Shown here: positions 24,528 to 34,189 of the stretch, one piece after another | Layout of the letters: each line of letters starts with the position of its first letter | How positions within the stretch are numbered: position 1 is the stretch's first letter | Assembly (NCBI RefSeq): GCF_025699295.1 | Contig: NZ_JAILWB010000006.1 | Location: forward strand, 124,001 to 188,000 | Reading direction: 5' to 3' | Source: Hydrogenophaga sp. | Lineage (GTDB): Bacteria > Pseudomonadota > Gammaproteobacteria > Burkholderiales > Burkholderiaceae_C | DNA length: 64,000 nt | The notes under the pieces: generated by a model | The model's database searches: none | What the model was told of the DNA's origin: nothing | What the model saw: only the letters and a program-made list of their open reading frames with translations | Position numbers and translations under genes: made by a program

Positions 24528-26930
24528 TCAGTTCAGCAAGCGCTCGGGGTTGGCCTCGAGCTTGGCCATGGCGTCGCGCGTGGCGCGCACGGTGAGCGCC
24601 TCTTCCTCGCTCGGCACCAGCAAGCCCGCCTGCAGGTAGGCGGCCACGCGCGTGGCCTGGATCAGGAAGCAGCGGCCGCCATTCGTCACGAACAGGTAGA
24701 GCTGCCCGCGCTCGCTGCGCCAGGCCAGCTGCACGCTGTTGAGCTTGCCGTTGTGGTCCAGCCCGAACCACGAGCCGATCTGCAGCTCCACCGCCCAGGA
24801 ACGCATGGCCTCGTTGGGTTGGCTGCCGCCCTGGTTGATGACCTCGATGTTGCTCGCATCGACCCCGGTGATCATCTCGATGCTTTCGGTGTCCAGGTCG
24901 AGGTCGCCCACGCCGTTTTCCGGCAGGTAGTCCTCCAGATTGGCCAGCCGCTCGGACAGGTTGTCCAGGCTTTCCTGCGAAATCGCCTCGGTGCGCGACA
25001 TGAAGGCGTCGGCCAGCGTGTCGCTGACCGACTTGATGTGCTGATCCTGCAGCGTGGTCGGAAAACCGAGCAAGCTCATGCCCTGGCGCAGGCGTTGCAG
25101 CAATCCAGGCAGTTGCTGGATGACGCGCGCGCGGTCGTTGCGGTTGGGCTTGGCGCTGGCGGCCCACAGCAGGTCGGACGCCACCTGCTTGAGCGCGGTG
25201 GTTTCCTCGTGCCTCAGGCCATGCTTCACGCTGGCCACCGCGAGCACGTCAACCCAGACCTTGAACAGGAAATCGCGCACCTCATCGCGCACCGGCACGT
25301 CATCGAGCAGCTTGCGCAACTCGATGGTGTACTGCACCGACAGGGTCTCCTTCTGCTCGACCTGCTGTGCCACGCTCACAAAGCGACTGGCGCTGCTCTG
25401 CTCGCTGAGGTAGGTCGAGAGGAACTTCTGGAACTCGTCGAACACCAGCTGGAACACCCGCCGGCCGGTCTCGGGGTACTGCTCGATCACCTGTACCACA
25501 CGCTTGATCTCGGCCTCCAGGGCCGCCGAGCCCACGTTGGATTCGAAACCCATGACGCAGGAGCCCATGCGGTCGATCAGGCGACGCGCCGGGTGTTGCA
25601 GGGCGCTGAAGAATTCGGGCTCGGCCAGCGCGACGCGCAGCACCGGAATCTGCAGGCGCGCAAACCAGACCCGCACGCTGGGCGGAATGCGTTCCTCGGC
25701 CAGGATGCTCTGGAACATCAGCGCCACCACCTCGATCGTGGCCTTCTCGGTCGGTGTGCTGGCGGCTTGCTTGAGTTCGGCCGTGCGCTGGCGAAGCGAT
25801 GTGGCCGCACGTTCCACATGCCCGGCATCGACATACACCGCGCCAGTTCCCGACGCGCCGGACACATAGAGGCCCGCACCCACGCTGGGTGACGCAATCT
25901 GCTGCTGGATCGCCTGCTGCAGGCGCGGTGAAGGGGGCAGCAACTGGGTGGCCTCGAAGTCACCGCCGACCCGATCAACCAGCATGCGCTTGAGCCGGCC
26001 AACCACGCCCTGGGCACGCATGCGGGCGCGCGCCAGCGGAGAGGTGCCGGTCATGAGCCGGGTCTCGTCGTGCACACCCATGCCGGACGAATGCGGGCCA
26101 CGTCGAGCCGCGCCGCCCGATCCCGCGCCGGGGCTCGCACCCTGGCCTGACGCCGCGCCGGAGGCACCCCCCATGCCCGAAGACGGGCCTCCCGCCGACT
26201 GATGGGAACCGGCCGCAGCCGCACGGGCGCCTGCCGCCGAGGCATCGCGCCGTGGCACCGGCGGCGCATCGCTGCGGCTGCCGGGCACCCGTCTGACCAG
26301 CGCCTGCAGATCGATTTCCTTCATGACGCCGCTGGCCACGAGAAACTCGTTGGCGGCCTTGTAGGCCTCGTGCAGCTTGCTGGCCAGGATGGGCGACAGG
26401 GCATCCTGCACCAGCGCCCAGGCTTCGCGCGTCATGTGCGCGTCAAGCCACTGGTCAACCAGGATGCGCGCGGTCACGTCGGGCAACAGCACGTCACCCC
26501 GCGGCAACTCCTGCCGGCCTTCGAGATGCTGGATGCGCAGGCGCAGTTCATTGAGTTCGGTGGACGACTTGTCGAGCACCTGCATGGCCAGGCGCGAGGC
26601 CAGTATCTGGTCGTCGATGGCGCCCTCGGCCACCAGTTCGAGTTGCCCCGACACGCTGGTCGGGCTCCCTGAGTTGGAGAAGCGCGGCAGCAGCGTGCGC
26701 TGCAGCGACTTGCGGGTCTGGTTGAGCCAGGTGGTCTGATTTTTCTGGAACCCGGTCCAGGCATCGCGTCGCAACTGCATCTCGCGCGCGGGGCCTGCCT
26801 GGTCGAGGATGGACGTCAGGCGCGTGTCGCAGGCCTTGACCAGTTCGGGAAGTGCGCGGCCCACGTGAACCACGAAGAGTTCACGTGCCTGTTTGGCCAG
26901 GGAGGAAACGTGCTGATCGGGCGGCGACAC
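24528..26930 (-). CDS. DUF1631 family protein
   Basis: This 800-residue cytoplasmic protein has the general features of the DUF1631 family of beta- and gamma-proteobacteria. The N-terminal half is helical (about 1-210), followed by a low-complexity Gly/Ser/Ala/Pro linker (about 225-290). A long helical core comes next, and the C-terminal part contains EMRSWAVELQIGSWF-like sequence (AMRSWAVELQIGSWFGLDH) and a small beta domain (KLNSVQLAWRSERGQLYLFVTNGG) that may resemble PilZ. The function is unknown. It stands alone, converging with dprA, 83 bases downstream of secF. Confidence 0.85.
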   Translation of the reverse strand: MSPPDQHVSSLAKQARELFVVHVGRALPELVKACDTRLTSILDQAGPAREMQLRRDAWTGFQKNQTTWLNQTRKSLQRTLLPRFSNSGSPTSVSGQLELVAEGAIDDQILASRLAMQVLDKSSTELNELRLRIQHLEGRQELPRGDVLLPDVTARILVDQWLDAHMTREAWALVQDALSPILASKLHEAYKAANEFLVASGVMKEIDLQALVRRVPGSRSDAPPVPRRDASAAGARAAAAGSHQSAGGPSSGMGGASGAASGQGASPGAGSGGAARRGPHSSGMGVHDETRLMTGTSPLARARMRAQGVVGRLKRMLVDRVGGDFEATQLLPPSPRLQQAIQQQIASPSVGAGLYVSGASGTGAVYVDAGHVERAATSLRQRTAELKQAASTPTEKATIEVVALMFQSILAEERIPPSVRVWFARLQIPVLRVALAEPEFFSALQHPARRLIDRMGSCVMGFESNVGSAALEAEIKRVVQVIEQYPETGRRVFQLVFDEFQKFLSTYLSEQSSASRFVSVAQQVEQKETLSVQYTIELRKLLDDVPVRDEVRDFLFKVWVDVLAVASVKHGLRHEETTALKQVASDLLWAASAKPNRNDRARVIQQLPGLLQRLRQGMSLLGFPTTLQDQHIKSVSDTLADAFMSRTEAISQESLDNLSERLANLEDYLPENGVGDLDLDTESIEMITGVDASNIEVINQGGSQPNEAMRSWAVELQIGSWFGLDHNGKLNSVQLAWRSERGQLYLFVTNGGRCFLIQATRVAAYLQAGLLVPSEEEALTVRATRDAMAKLEANPERLLN

Positions 26931-27013
26931 AATGCGTGCAGTATGACACGGTTGGCGTCAATGCCTGGTGGCCAACGCCCCGAACACCGCCATCCTGGCG
27001 CCCCGGTTCGCGC

Positions 27014-27964
27014 TTATACGACAGCCCCGGCATTCGGGTCGTCCGGGTCGCCGTCCGTCCTGGCGGCCTTGACCAGGTCCTCGCGCTTGATGCCCAGCCA
27101 CATCGCCACCGCCGCGCCGACGAACACCGACGAGTAGATGCCGAAGCAGATGCCGATGGTCAGGGCCAGGGCGAAGTAGAAAAGCGTGGGGCCGCCGAAG
27201 ATGAGCATGGACAGCACCATCGCCTGGGTCGAGCCGTGGGTGATGATGGTGCGGCTGATGGTCGAGGTGATGGCATGGTCGATGACCTGCTGCGTGCTCA
27301 TCTTGCGCTGGCGACGGAATGTCTCGCGGATGCGGTCGAAGATCACCACCGACTCGTTGACCGAGTAGCCCAGCACGGCCAGTACCGCCGCCAGCACGGC
27401 CAGCGAGAACTCCCACTGGAAGAAGGCGAAGAAACCCAGGATGATGACCACATCGTGCAGGTTGGCGATGATGGCCGACACCGCGTACTTCCACTCGAAG
27501 CGGAACGCCAGGTAGATCATGATGCCCACGATCACCAGCGCAAGTGCCTTGAGGCCGCTGGAAACCAGTTCCTGCCCGACCTGAGGGCCGACAAACTCGG
27601 TGCGGCGCAAAGTCACCGTCGGGTCCTGGGCTTTCAGGGCCGCGAGCACGGCCTCGCTCTGCTGACCGGACGACTGGCCCGCCTGCGCCGGCAGACGCAG
27701 CAGCACGTCGCGCGAGGTGCCGAAGTTCTGCACCGGCACGTCGGCATACCCCAGGGAATCGATGACCTTGCGCACCGATTCCAGATCGGCGGGTTGTTCG
27801 TAGGCCACTTCCATGACGGTGCCACCGGTGAACTCCACCGAGAGGTGCAGGCCGCGCGTGGTCAGGAAGAACACGGCCGCCAGGAAGGTGAGGAAGGAGA
27901 TCGCGTTGAGCAACAGCGCGTTCTTCATGAACGGGATGTCGCGGCGGATGCGGAAGAATTCCAT
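27014..27964 (-). CDS. secF: Protein translocase subunit SecF
   Basis: This 316-residue inner-membrane subunit of the SecDF complex uses proton flow to pull proteins through SecYEG. It has six helices, the periplasmic P4-type segment after helix 1 (TTRGLHLSVEFTGGTVMEV), and the family motif VLGYSVNESVVIFDRIRE in helices 4-5. It follows secD by 15 bases. The C-terminus is a short acidic tail (ARTDGDPDDPNAG). Confidence 0.98.
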   Translation of the reverse strand: MEFFRIRRDIPFMKNALLLNAISFLTFLAAVFFLTTRGLHLSVEFTGGTVMEVAYEQPADLESVRKVIDSLGYADVPVQNFGTSRDVLLRLPAQAGQSSGQQSEAVLAALKAQDPTVTLRRTEFVGPQVGQELVSSGLKALALVIVGIMIYLAFRFEWKYAVSAIIANLHDVVIILGFFAFFQWEFSLAVLAAVLAVLGYSVNESVVIFDRIRETFRRQRKMSTQQVIDHAITSTISRTIITHGSTQAMVLSMLIFGGPTLFYFALALTIGICFGIYSSVFVGAAVAMWLGIKREDLVKAARTDGDPDDPNAGAVV

Positions 27965-27979
27965 GATGGTGATCCTGGT

Positions 27980-29851
27980 TCAGTCGGCTTTGACGGCAGG
28001 AGTCTGCCCATCCGCGCGCCAGACGGTGCCGATGGCCACTGTCTTGAGCTTCTTCTTGCGGCCGTACCAGAAGTTCACCAGGCCGCGCGAGAAGAACACG
28101 GACGAGAACATGCTGGTGACGATACCCAGGCAGTGCACCACCGCGAACCCGCGAACCGGGCCGGTGCCGAAGATCAGCAGCGCCAGGCCGGCGATCAGCG
28201 AGGTGACGTTGGAGTCCAGGATGGTGCCCCAGGCGTGGTCGTAGCCGGTGTTGATGGCGACCTGCGGCGAGGAGCCCCGGCGCAGCTCCTCGCGCACCCG
28301 CTCATTGATCAGCACGTTGGAGTCGATCGCCATGCCCAGCGCCAGCGCCATGGCCGCGATGCCCGGCAGGGTCAGCGTCGCCTGCAGCATGGACAGCAGC
28401 GAGACCAGCAGCAGCAGGTTGAAGCCCAGCGCGATGCTGGAGAACATGCCGAACAGCATGTAGTAGGCGCACATGAACACCACGATGGCAACAAAACCCC
28501 AGACCACGCTGTTGAAGCCCTTGGCGATGTTCTCCGCGCCCAGGCTGGGGCCGATGGTGCGTTCTTCGATGATTTCCATCGGCGCGGCCAGCGAACCCGC
28601 GCGCAGCAGCAGGGCGGTATCGTTCGCTTCGACCGTGGTCATGGCGCCCGAAATCTGCACGCGCCCGCCGCCGATCTCGCCACGGATCACCGGCGCCGTG
28701 ACCACTTCGCCCCGTCCCTTCTCGAACAGGATGATGGCCATGCGCTTGCCGACGTTCTCGCGCGTGACGTCGCGGAAAATGCGCGCGCCCTTGGCATCGA
28801 GCGTGAGGTGCACCGCTGCTTCCTGGGTCTGGTTGTCGAAGCCGGCCTGGGCATCGGTCAGGTTTTCGCCCGTGAGCAGGACCTCGCGCTTGACGATGAC
28901 CGCCTGGCCATTGGGTTCCGGGTAGCGCTCGGCCCCGAAGGGGACTGGACCGGTGCCGCGCGCGGCGGCCTGGGCCTCCACGCTCTCGTCCACCATGCGG
29001 ACTTCCAGCGTGGCCGTGCGGCCCAGGATGTCCTTGGCTTTGGCCGTGTCCTGCACGCCAGGCAACTGCACGACGATGCGGTCGGCGCCTTGCTGCTGGA
29101 TCACGGGTTCGGCCACGCCGAGCTCGTTGATGCGGTTGTGCAGCGTGGTGATGTTCTGTTTGAGCGCCTGCTCCTGCACCCGGCGCGCGGCCTCGGGGGC
29201 GAAGGTCGCCACCAGCCGATCCGTGGCTTCGCTGACTTCCAGATCCGGGAACTGCTCGCCAATCAAGTCGCTCGCCGCCTGCAGGGTCTGGGCATCGGTG
29301 GCACGCAGCTCGATGCTCTGGCCGTTGCGGCTGATACCGCTGTGACGCACGCCCTTCTCGCGCAGCAGGGTGCGCAGATCGGCGGTGAGCACGTCGGCAC
29401 GGCGTTGCAGGGCCGCAGCCATGTCCACCTGCAGCATGAAGTGCACGCCGCCGCGCAGGTCCAGGCCCAGGTACATGGGTGAGGCGCCCAGCGCCGCGAG
29501 CCACGCCGGCGTTCGTGGCAACAGGTTGAGCGCGACCACGTACCCGGCGGCGTCGGCCTCGGGATTGAGCGCCTTCTCCAGGGCATCACGCGCCTTGAGC
29601 TGTTGATCGGTGTTCTCGAAGCGGGCCTTCACCGAGGTGGCATCGAGCTGGATCAGCGCGGCGTTGATGCCCTGCGCCGCCAGCACCTGTTCGACCTGCG
29701 TGACTGTGCCGCTGTCGATGCGCACCGTGGAGCGGGCCGCCGACACCTGCACTGCGGGCGATTCGCCGAACAGGTTGGGCAGGGCATAGAGGGCACTGAT
29801 CAGCAAGGCGACCAGAATGATCGCGTACTTCCACAGCGGGTATCGGTTCAT
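27980..29851 (-). CDS. secD: Protein translocase subunit SecD
   Basis: This 623-residue partner of SecF has a first helix at about 10-26, a large periplasmic P1 domain (LGLDLRGGVHFMLQVDM is the conserved start), then the P1 head and five helices. Conserved marks are ISGAMTTVEANDTALLLRAG, EERTIGPSLGAENIAKG and the LTLPGIAAMALALGMAIDSNVLINERVRE core. Length is close to the 615 residues of Escherichia coli SecD. It is the second gene of yajC-secD-secF. The 120 bases between yajC and secD carry a GC-rich palindrome. Confidence 0.98.
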   Translation of the reverse strand: MNRYPLWKYAIILVALLISALYALPNLFGESPAVQVSAARSTVRIDSGTVTQVEQVLAAQGINAALIQLDATSVKARFENTDQQLKARDALEKALNPEADAAGYVVALNLLPRTPAWLAALGASPMYLGLDLRGGVHFMLQVDMAAALQRRADVLTADLRTLLREKGVRHSGISRNGQSIELRATDAQTLQAASDLIGEQFPDLEVSEATDRLVATFAPEAARRVQEQALKQNITTLHNRINELGVAEPVIQQQGADRIVVQLPGVQDTAKAKDILGRTATLEVRMVDESVEAQAAARGTGPVPFGAERYPEPNGQAVIVKREVLLTGENLTDAQAGFDNQTQEAAVHLTLDAKGARIFRDVTRENVGKRMAIILFEKGRGEVVTAPVIRGEIGGGRVQISGAMTTVEANDTALLLRAGSLAAPMEIIEERTIGPSLGAENIAKGFNSVVWGFVAIVVFMCAYYMLFGMFSSIALGFNLLLLVSLLSMLQATLTLPGIAAMALALGMAIDSNVLINERVREELRRGSSPQVAINTGYDHAWGTILDSNVTSLIAGLALLIFGTGPVRGFAVVHCLGIVTSMFSSVFFSRGLVNFWYGRKKKLKTVAIGTVWRADGQTPAVKAD

Positions 29852-29918
29852 GGCAATGCCTTGAGGGGGAATGGGTCCAGGGCGTCACGGGTCCGGTTCC
29901 GCCGGCCCGTCAACGCCG

Positions 29919-29932
29919 CCCCCTCGAGGGGG
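29919..29932. repeat. CTCGAG-centred palindrome between yajC and secD
   Basis: CCCCCTCGAGGGGG is a perfect 14-base palindrome within a very GC-rich 120-base gap that also has several CCGG/GGCC inverted stretches. It resembles fragments of intergenic repeats in Comamonadaceae. As RNA it would form only a small-loop hairpin, perhaps adjusting the yajC to secD ratio. Confidence 0.4.
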
Positions 29933-29971
29933 AGCGGGTCCGGCGCCCGCTGACCCGGGCGGGGATAGGCC

Positions 29972-30292
29972 TTATTTGAGCGTGCCTTTGGGCAGCACCT
30001 GCACGACGGCGGTGCGCTGCATCTGGACTTCCATGCCATCGGCAAGTTCCACGCCCACATAGATCTCGCCGATCTTCGACACCTTGCCGAGCAAGCCGCC
30101 CGCGGTGACGATTTCGTCGCCCTTGGCCAGCGCCTCGACCATGGCCTTGTGCTCCTTCTGGCGTTTGAGCTGGGGGCGGATCATCACGAAGTACAGCACC
30201 ACGAACATCAGCACCAGCGGCAGCAGGCCCAGGATGGTGGATTGGGTGTCGCCGCCGGAGGCGGCCTGGGCGTAAGCGGAGGAAATGAACAC
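29972..30292 (-). CDS. yajC: Preprotein translocase accessory subunit YajC
   Basis: This 106-residue single-span protein is the small partner of SecDF. The helix ILGLLPLVLMFVVLYFVMIRPQ is followed by QKEHKAMVEALAKGDEIVTAGGLLGKV, the family signature, and a small basic beta domain. The start was placed at GTG 30292, giving the typical FISSAYAQA beginning with GGAG six bases upstream, instead of a TTG at 30313. The tgt and queA genes that often precede yajC are absent here. Confidence 0.96.
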   Translation of the reverse strand: MFISSAYAQAASGGDTQSTILGLLPLVLMFVVLYFVMIRPQLKRQKEHKAMVEALAKGDEIVTAGGLLGKVSKIGEIYVGVELADGMEVQMQRTAVVQVLPKGTLK

Positions 30293-30406
30293 GGGGGTCT
30301 CCAACAGGTTCAAGGGTCACGACAATGCCGAAGGCCCGGGACGCGCAGGGCGCCGCCGGGCACTCCGGACTCAACCAGGGATTGTATGCCGGGGGGTCCG
30401 GCCCGT

Positions 30407-33400
30407 TCAGGCAGCCCGGGCCAGGTCGCTTGCCTGCGCGGGCTGGCGCCACTGCTGCAGCAGGTTGTCGCGGCGCGTCCTGGCCGCGGCCAGGTGGCGC
30501 GCCTTGACGTGGCCGAAGCCCTTGATCTGTTCGGGTACGCAGGCAATGTCCACCGCCAGTGCGTGGTTGTCGGCGTTCAGCCCGGTCAGCAGCGCCTCGA
30601 TGTCGGCGCGGTACTCAACGATCAAGGCCCGCTCGGTGCGTCGCTCCTCGGTGCGGCCAAAGACGTCCAGCGCCGTGCCGCGCAGCCCCTTGAGGCGCGC
30701 CAGCACCTTGAAGACCGTGAACATGGCGGGGCCGAAGGGTTGCTTGACCAGCTCGCCACGCTCGTTCTTCCTGGCGATCAGTGGCGGCGCCAGATGCAGC
30801 CTGAGCTTGTAATCGCCCTCGAACTGGTTCGCCAGCCGCGCATGGAAGGCCGGGTCGCTGTGCAGGCGCGCCACTTCGTACTCGTCCTTGTAGGCCATGA
30901 GCTTGAACAGGTAACGCACCACCGCTTCGGTCAGCGCGCTCTTGCCCAGCGGAGCCTCAGCCGCGCGCACGCGCTCCACAACGCTGCGGTACTGCGCGGC
31001 GTAGGCGGCGTTCTGGTAGCCAGTGAGGAACTCGACCCGGCGCGCGATCAGCTCGTCGAGCGAGTCGCGCTTCCTGAACTGGATCACCTGCTCGCCGCTG
31101 CCGGCCTTCTGCCAGAGGGCGGCCACCGCCTGCGGGTCGTGCGCGGCGCGGCGACCCCATTCGAAGGCGGCCTTGTTCTTGTCGATCTGCACCGCGTTGA
31201 GCTCGATCGCGCGCATCAGCGATTCCAGCTCCAGCGGCAGCCAGCCCTTCTGCCAGGCGTAGCCCAGCATCATGGGGTTGGTGTACAGGCTGTCGCCCAT
31301 CAGGCGCGTGGCGGCGGTCTCTGCGTCGAAGGTACCCACGGCGTCGGCGCCCAGGCTGTGCACCAGCGCGTCCACGCAGGCCTGCGCCGGGTTCTGCCAG
31401 TCGGGGTTCTTCACGAAGGCCGCCGTCGGCGTGGCGTTCACGTTGAGCGCCACGTGCGTGCGCCCCGCGCGCAGGCGCTGCCAGGTCTCCTTGTTGGCGC
31501 TGACGATCGGATCGCAACCCAGGACCAGGTCGGCCGACGCGGCCGAGACGCGCGTGGTGCGGATGTCGTCCTGCCGCGCACCGATCAGCACATGGCTCCA
31601 GGTTGCGCCACCCTTCTGCGCCAGACCCGCCGCGTCCTGCGTGACGATGCCCTTGCCTTCCAGGTGAGCGGCCACGCCCAGCAGCTGGCCGATGGTGATG
31701 ACGCCGGTGCCACCCACGCCAGCGACGATCACGCCCCAGGCTTCCGCGCCCAGCGCAGGCAGGGCGGGATGGGGCAGCGTGCCGCCGGTCCATTCGATCT
31801 TTGCGCCACCCTTGTCCTTCTTGCGCAGCTGACCGCCTTCGACGGTGACGAAGCTCGGACAGAAGCCCTTCAGGCAGGAGTAGTCCTTGTTGCAGGTGCT
31901 CTGGTTGATGGTGCGCTTGCGGCCGAACTCGGTCTCCAGCGGCTCGACCGAGAGGCAGTTGGACTGCACGCCGCAGTCGCCGCAGCCCTCGCACACCAGT
32001 TCGTTGATGACCACGCGCTTGGCCGGGTCGACCAGGGTGCCGCGCTTGCGGCGGCGGCGCTTCTCGGTGGCGCAGGTCTGGTCGTAGATGATGACCGTCG
32101 TGCCCTTGATCTCACGGAATTCGCGCTGCACGGCATCCAGCGTGTCGCGGTGCAGGATCGCGATGCCCTCGGGCAGGCCCTTCACGCTGCCGTACTTCTC
32201 CGGCTCGTCGGTGACGATGGTGATCTTCACCGCGCCCTCGGCGCGCATGCTCTGCGCGATCTGCACCACGCTGTGGCCCTCGGGCCGCTCACCCACCTGC
32301 TGGCCACCGGTCATGGCGACGGCGTCGTTGTAGAGGATCTTGTAGGTGATGTTCACTCCGGCCGCGATGGACTGGCGCACCGCCAGCAGCCCGCTGTGGA
32401 AGTAGGTGCCGTCGCCCAGGTTGGCGAACATGTGCTGGTCGTGGCTGAACGGCTGCTGGCCGACCCATGGCACGCCCTCGCCACCCATCTGGGTGAAGCC
32501 CACGGTGGCGCGGTCCATCCAGATGCTCATGAAGTGGCAGCCGATGCCGGCCATGGCGCGCGAGCCCTCGGGCACCTTGGTGCTGGTGTTATGCGGGCAG
32601 CCCGAGCAGAACCAGGGCTGGCGCTCGGCACCGGCCACGCCCTGCGTGAGCAGGGTCTGCATGGACTGCTCCTGCGCGGTGAGGATCGCGAGTTGCGCGT
32701 CGATGCGCGCCATCACGTCCTCAGGCACCTGGCCCATCTTCTTCAAACGCCTGGCAATCGCGCGCGCGATGAGGGCGGGCGAGAGGTCGGCATTGGCACG
32801 CAGCAGTGTGTGCGTGCTCGGGTTGGGCACGCTCCACTCGCCACCGGTGAAGTCGCCCTCGCCTTCGTCGAACTTGCCCAGCACATTGGGCCGCACATCG
32901 GGCCGCCAGTTGTAGAGCTCTTCCTTCAGCTGGTACTCGATGACCTGGCGCTTCTCCTCCACCACCAGAATTTCACGCAAGCCGGTGGCGAACTCGCGCG
33001 TGGTCTGCGCTTCCAGTGGCCAGACCACCGCCACCTTGTGCAGGCGCAGGCCGATGCGCTGGCAGGTGGCGTCGTCCAGTCCCAGGTCGAGCAAGGCCTG
33101 GCGGGTGTCGTTGTAAGCCTTGCCGCTGGCAATCAGGCCGAGGCGGTCGTTCGGCCCGGCGATCACGTTGTGGTTGAGGCGGTTCGCGCGGATATAGGCC
33201 AGTGCGGCGTACCACTTGTAGTCGAACAGGCGCGCTTCCTGGTCCAGCGCGTGGTCGGGCCAGCGGATGTGCACGCCACCGGGCGGCATCTCGAACTCGG
33301 GGATCACGATGCGCACACGATCGGGATCGATGACGGCCGTGGCGCTGGATTCCACGATTTCCTGGATCGTCTTCATGCCGGCCCACACACCGCTGAAGCG

Positions 33401-34006
33401 GCTCATGGCAAAGGCATGCAACCCCAGGTCGAGGATGTCCTGCACCGAGGTCGGGAAGAACACGGGCAGGCCGCAGGCCTTGAAGATGTGGTCACTCTGG
33501 TGCGCGGCGGTCGAGCTCTTCGCGACATGGTCGTCGCCAGCGACCGCGATCACGCCCCCCCAGGGTGTGGTGCCGGCCATGTTGGCGTGCTTGAACACAT
33601 CCGAACAACGGTCGACGCCGGGGCCCTTGCCGTACCAGATGCCGAACACACCATCGAATTTGTTGGTACCGGGCGGTGCAAAGCCCAGTTGCTGCGTGCC
33701 CCAGAGCGCGGTCGCGGCCAGCTCCTCGTTCACGCCGGGCTGGAAGACGATGTTCTGCGCCTTCAGATAGGGCGCCGCCTTCTGCAGCGCCTGGTCGTAC
33801 CCCCCCAGCGGCGAGCCGCGGTAGCCACTGACGAAGCCGGCCGTGTTCTTGCCCACCAGTGCGTCGCGCTGACGTTGCAGCATGGGCAGCTTCACCAGCG
33901 CCTGCACACCGCTCATGAAGGCACGACCCTGATCGAGCGCGTATTTGTCGTCGAGGGTGACCGTTTCCAGCGCGCGGCGGATGTGGTCGGGCAGGGGGGC
34001 GTTCAT
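30407..34006 (-). CDS. Indolepyruvate ferredoxin oxidoreductase, fused alpha-gamma type
   Basis: This 1,199-residue thiamine-diphosphate enzyme oxidatively decarboxylates aryl (or branched) 2-oxo acids to acyl-CoA and passes electrons to ferredoxin. The order is an N-terminal pyrimidine-binding domain (SGYRGSPLGGYDQAL, GVNEELAATALWG), a TPP domain (CSGCPHNTSTKVPEG, ILYNDAVAMTGGQ), a cysteine-rich segment (CEGCGDCGVQSNC, CNKDYSCLKGFCPSF) and a C-terminal gamma domain (VAGVGGTGVITIGQLLG). Fusion and length are normal for the proteobacterial family. GGAGA stands just before the ATG. The divergent Lrp-type gene is its probable regulator. The exact substrate cannot be read from sequence. Confidence 0.95.
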   Translation of the reverse strand: MNAPLPDHIRRALETVTLDDKYALDQGRAFMSGVQALVKLPMLQRQRDALVGKNTAGFVSGYRGSPLGGYDQALQKAAPYLKAQNIVFQPGVNEELAATALWGTQQLGFAPPGTNKFDGVFGIWYGKGPGVDRCSDVFKHANMAGTTPWGGVIAVAGDDHVAKSSTAAHQSDHIFKACGLPVFFPTSVQDILDLGLHAFAMSRFSGVWAGMKTIQEIVESSATAVIDPDRVRIVIPEFEMPPGGVHIRWPDHALDQEARLFDYKWYAALAYIRANRLNHNVIAGPNDRLGLIASGKAYNDTRQALLDLGLDDATCQRIGLRLHKVAVVWPLEAQTTREFATGLREILVVEEKRQVIEYQLKEELYNWRPDVRPNVLGKFDEGEGDFTGGEWSVPNPSTHTLLRANADLSPALIARAIARRLKKMGQVPEDVMARIDAQLAILTAQEQSMQTLLTQGVAGAERQPWFCSGCPHNTSTKVPEGSRAMAGIGCHFMSIWMDRATVGFTQMGGEGVPWVGQQPFSHDQHMFANLGDGTYFHSGLLAVRQSIAAGVNITYKILYNDAVAMTGGQQVGERPEGHSVVQIAQSMRAEGAVKITIVTDEPEKYGSVKGLPEGIAILHRDTLDAVQREFREIKGTTVIIYDQTCATEKRRRRKRGTLVDPAKRVVINELVCEGCGDCGVQSNCLSVEPLETEFGRKRTINQSTCNKDYSCLKGFCPSFVTVEGGQLRKKDKGGAKIEWTGGTLPHPALPALGAEAWGVIVAGVGGTGVITIGQLLGVAAHLEGKGIVTQDAAGLAQKGGATWSHVLIGARQDDIRTTRVSAASADLVLGCDPIVSANKETWQRLRAGRTHVALNVNATPTAAFVKNPDWQNPAQACVDALVHSLGADAVGTFDAETAATRLMGDSLYTNPMMLGYAWQKGWLPLELESLMRAIELNAVQIDKNKAAFEWGRRAAHDPQAVAALWQKAGSGEQVIQFRKRDSLDELIARRVEFLTGYQNAAYAAQYRSVVERVRAAEAPLGKSALTEAVVRYLFKLMAYKDEYEVARLHSDPAFHARLANQFEGDYKLRLHLAPPLIARKNERGELVKQPFGPAMFTVFKVLARLKGLRGTALDVFGRTEERRTERALIVEYRADIEALLTGLNADNHALAVDIACVPEQIKGFGHVKARHLAAARTRRDNLLQQWRQPAQASDLARAA

Positions 34007-34159
34007 CGGCTTGTCTCCGTGGGGAAAGGTGGGGCCCGCTTCGTGGGCGGGTCGTGAACAGGGCCTTTGCCGGATAGGCGCACGCCCTCAGTGTGGCGCA
34101 CAGTGTATGCCCCGCTGCGCGATAGGTGTTTGCGTTCCATGCCCGATTTATTGATGATC

Positions 34160-34176
34160 GAGAAAGATTCGTTCTC
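34160..34176. promoter_or_regulatory. Inverted repeat in the divergent indolepyruvate oxidoreductase / Lrp region
   Basis: GAGAA-N7-TTCTC forms a symmetrical site within an AT-rich patch 14-30 bases before the Lrp-type gene and about 155 bases before the divergent oxidoreductase gene. It may be the operator of the Lrp-type protein or part of its promoter; no strong -10/-35 pair is evident. Confidence 0.35.
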
Positions 34177-34189
34177 AAATACAGCAACC

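Noticed and set aside
26852..29482. 876-codon plus-strand frame opposite secD/secF
   Set aside because: It is antisense to well-conserved secDF and its composition is low-complexity His/Gln/Arg, with no matching family.
30149..34057. 1,302-codon plus-strand frame opposite the indolepyruvate oxidoreductase
   Set aside because: It is a shadow of a real conserved gene, with no signal, domain or ribosome-binding site.
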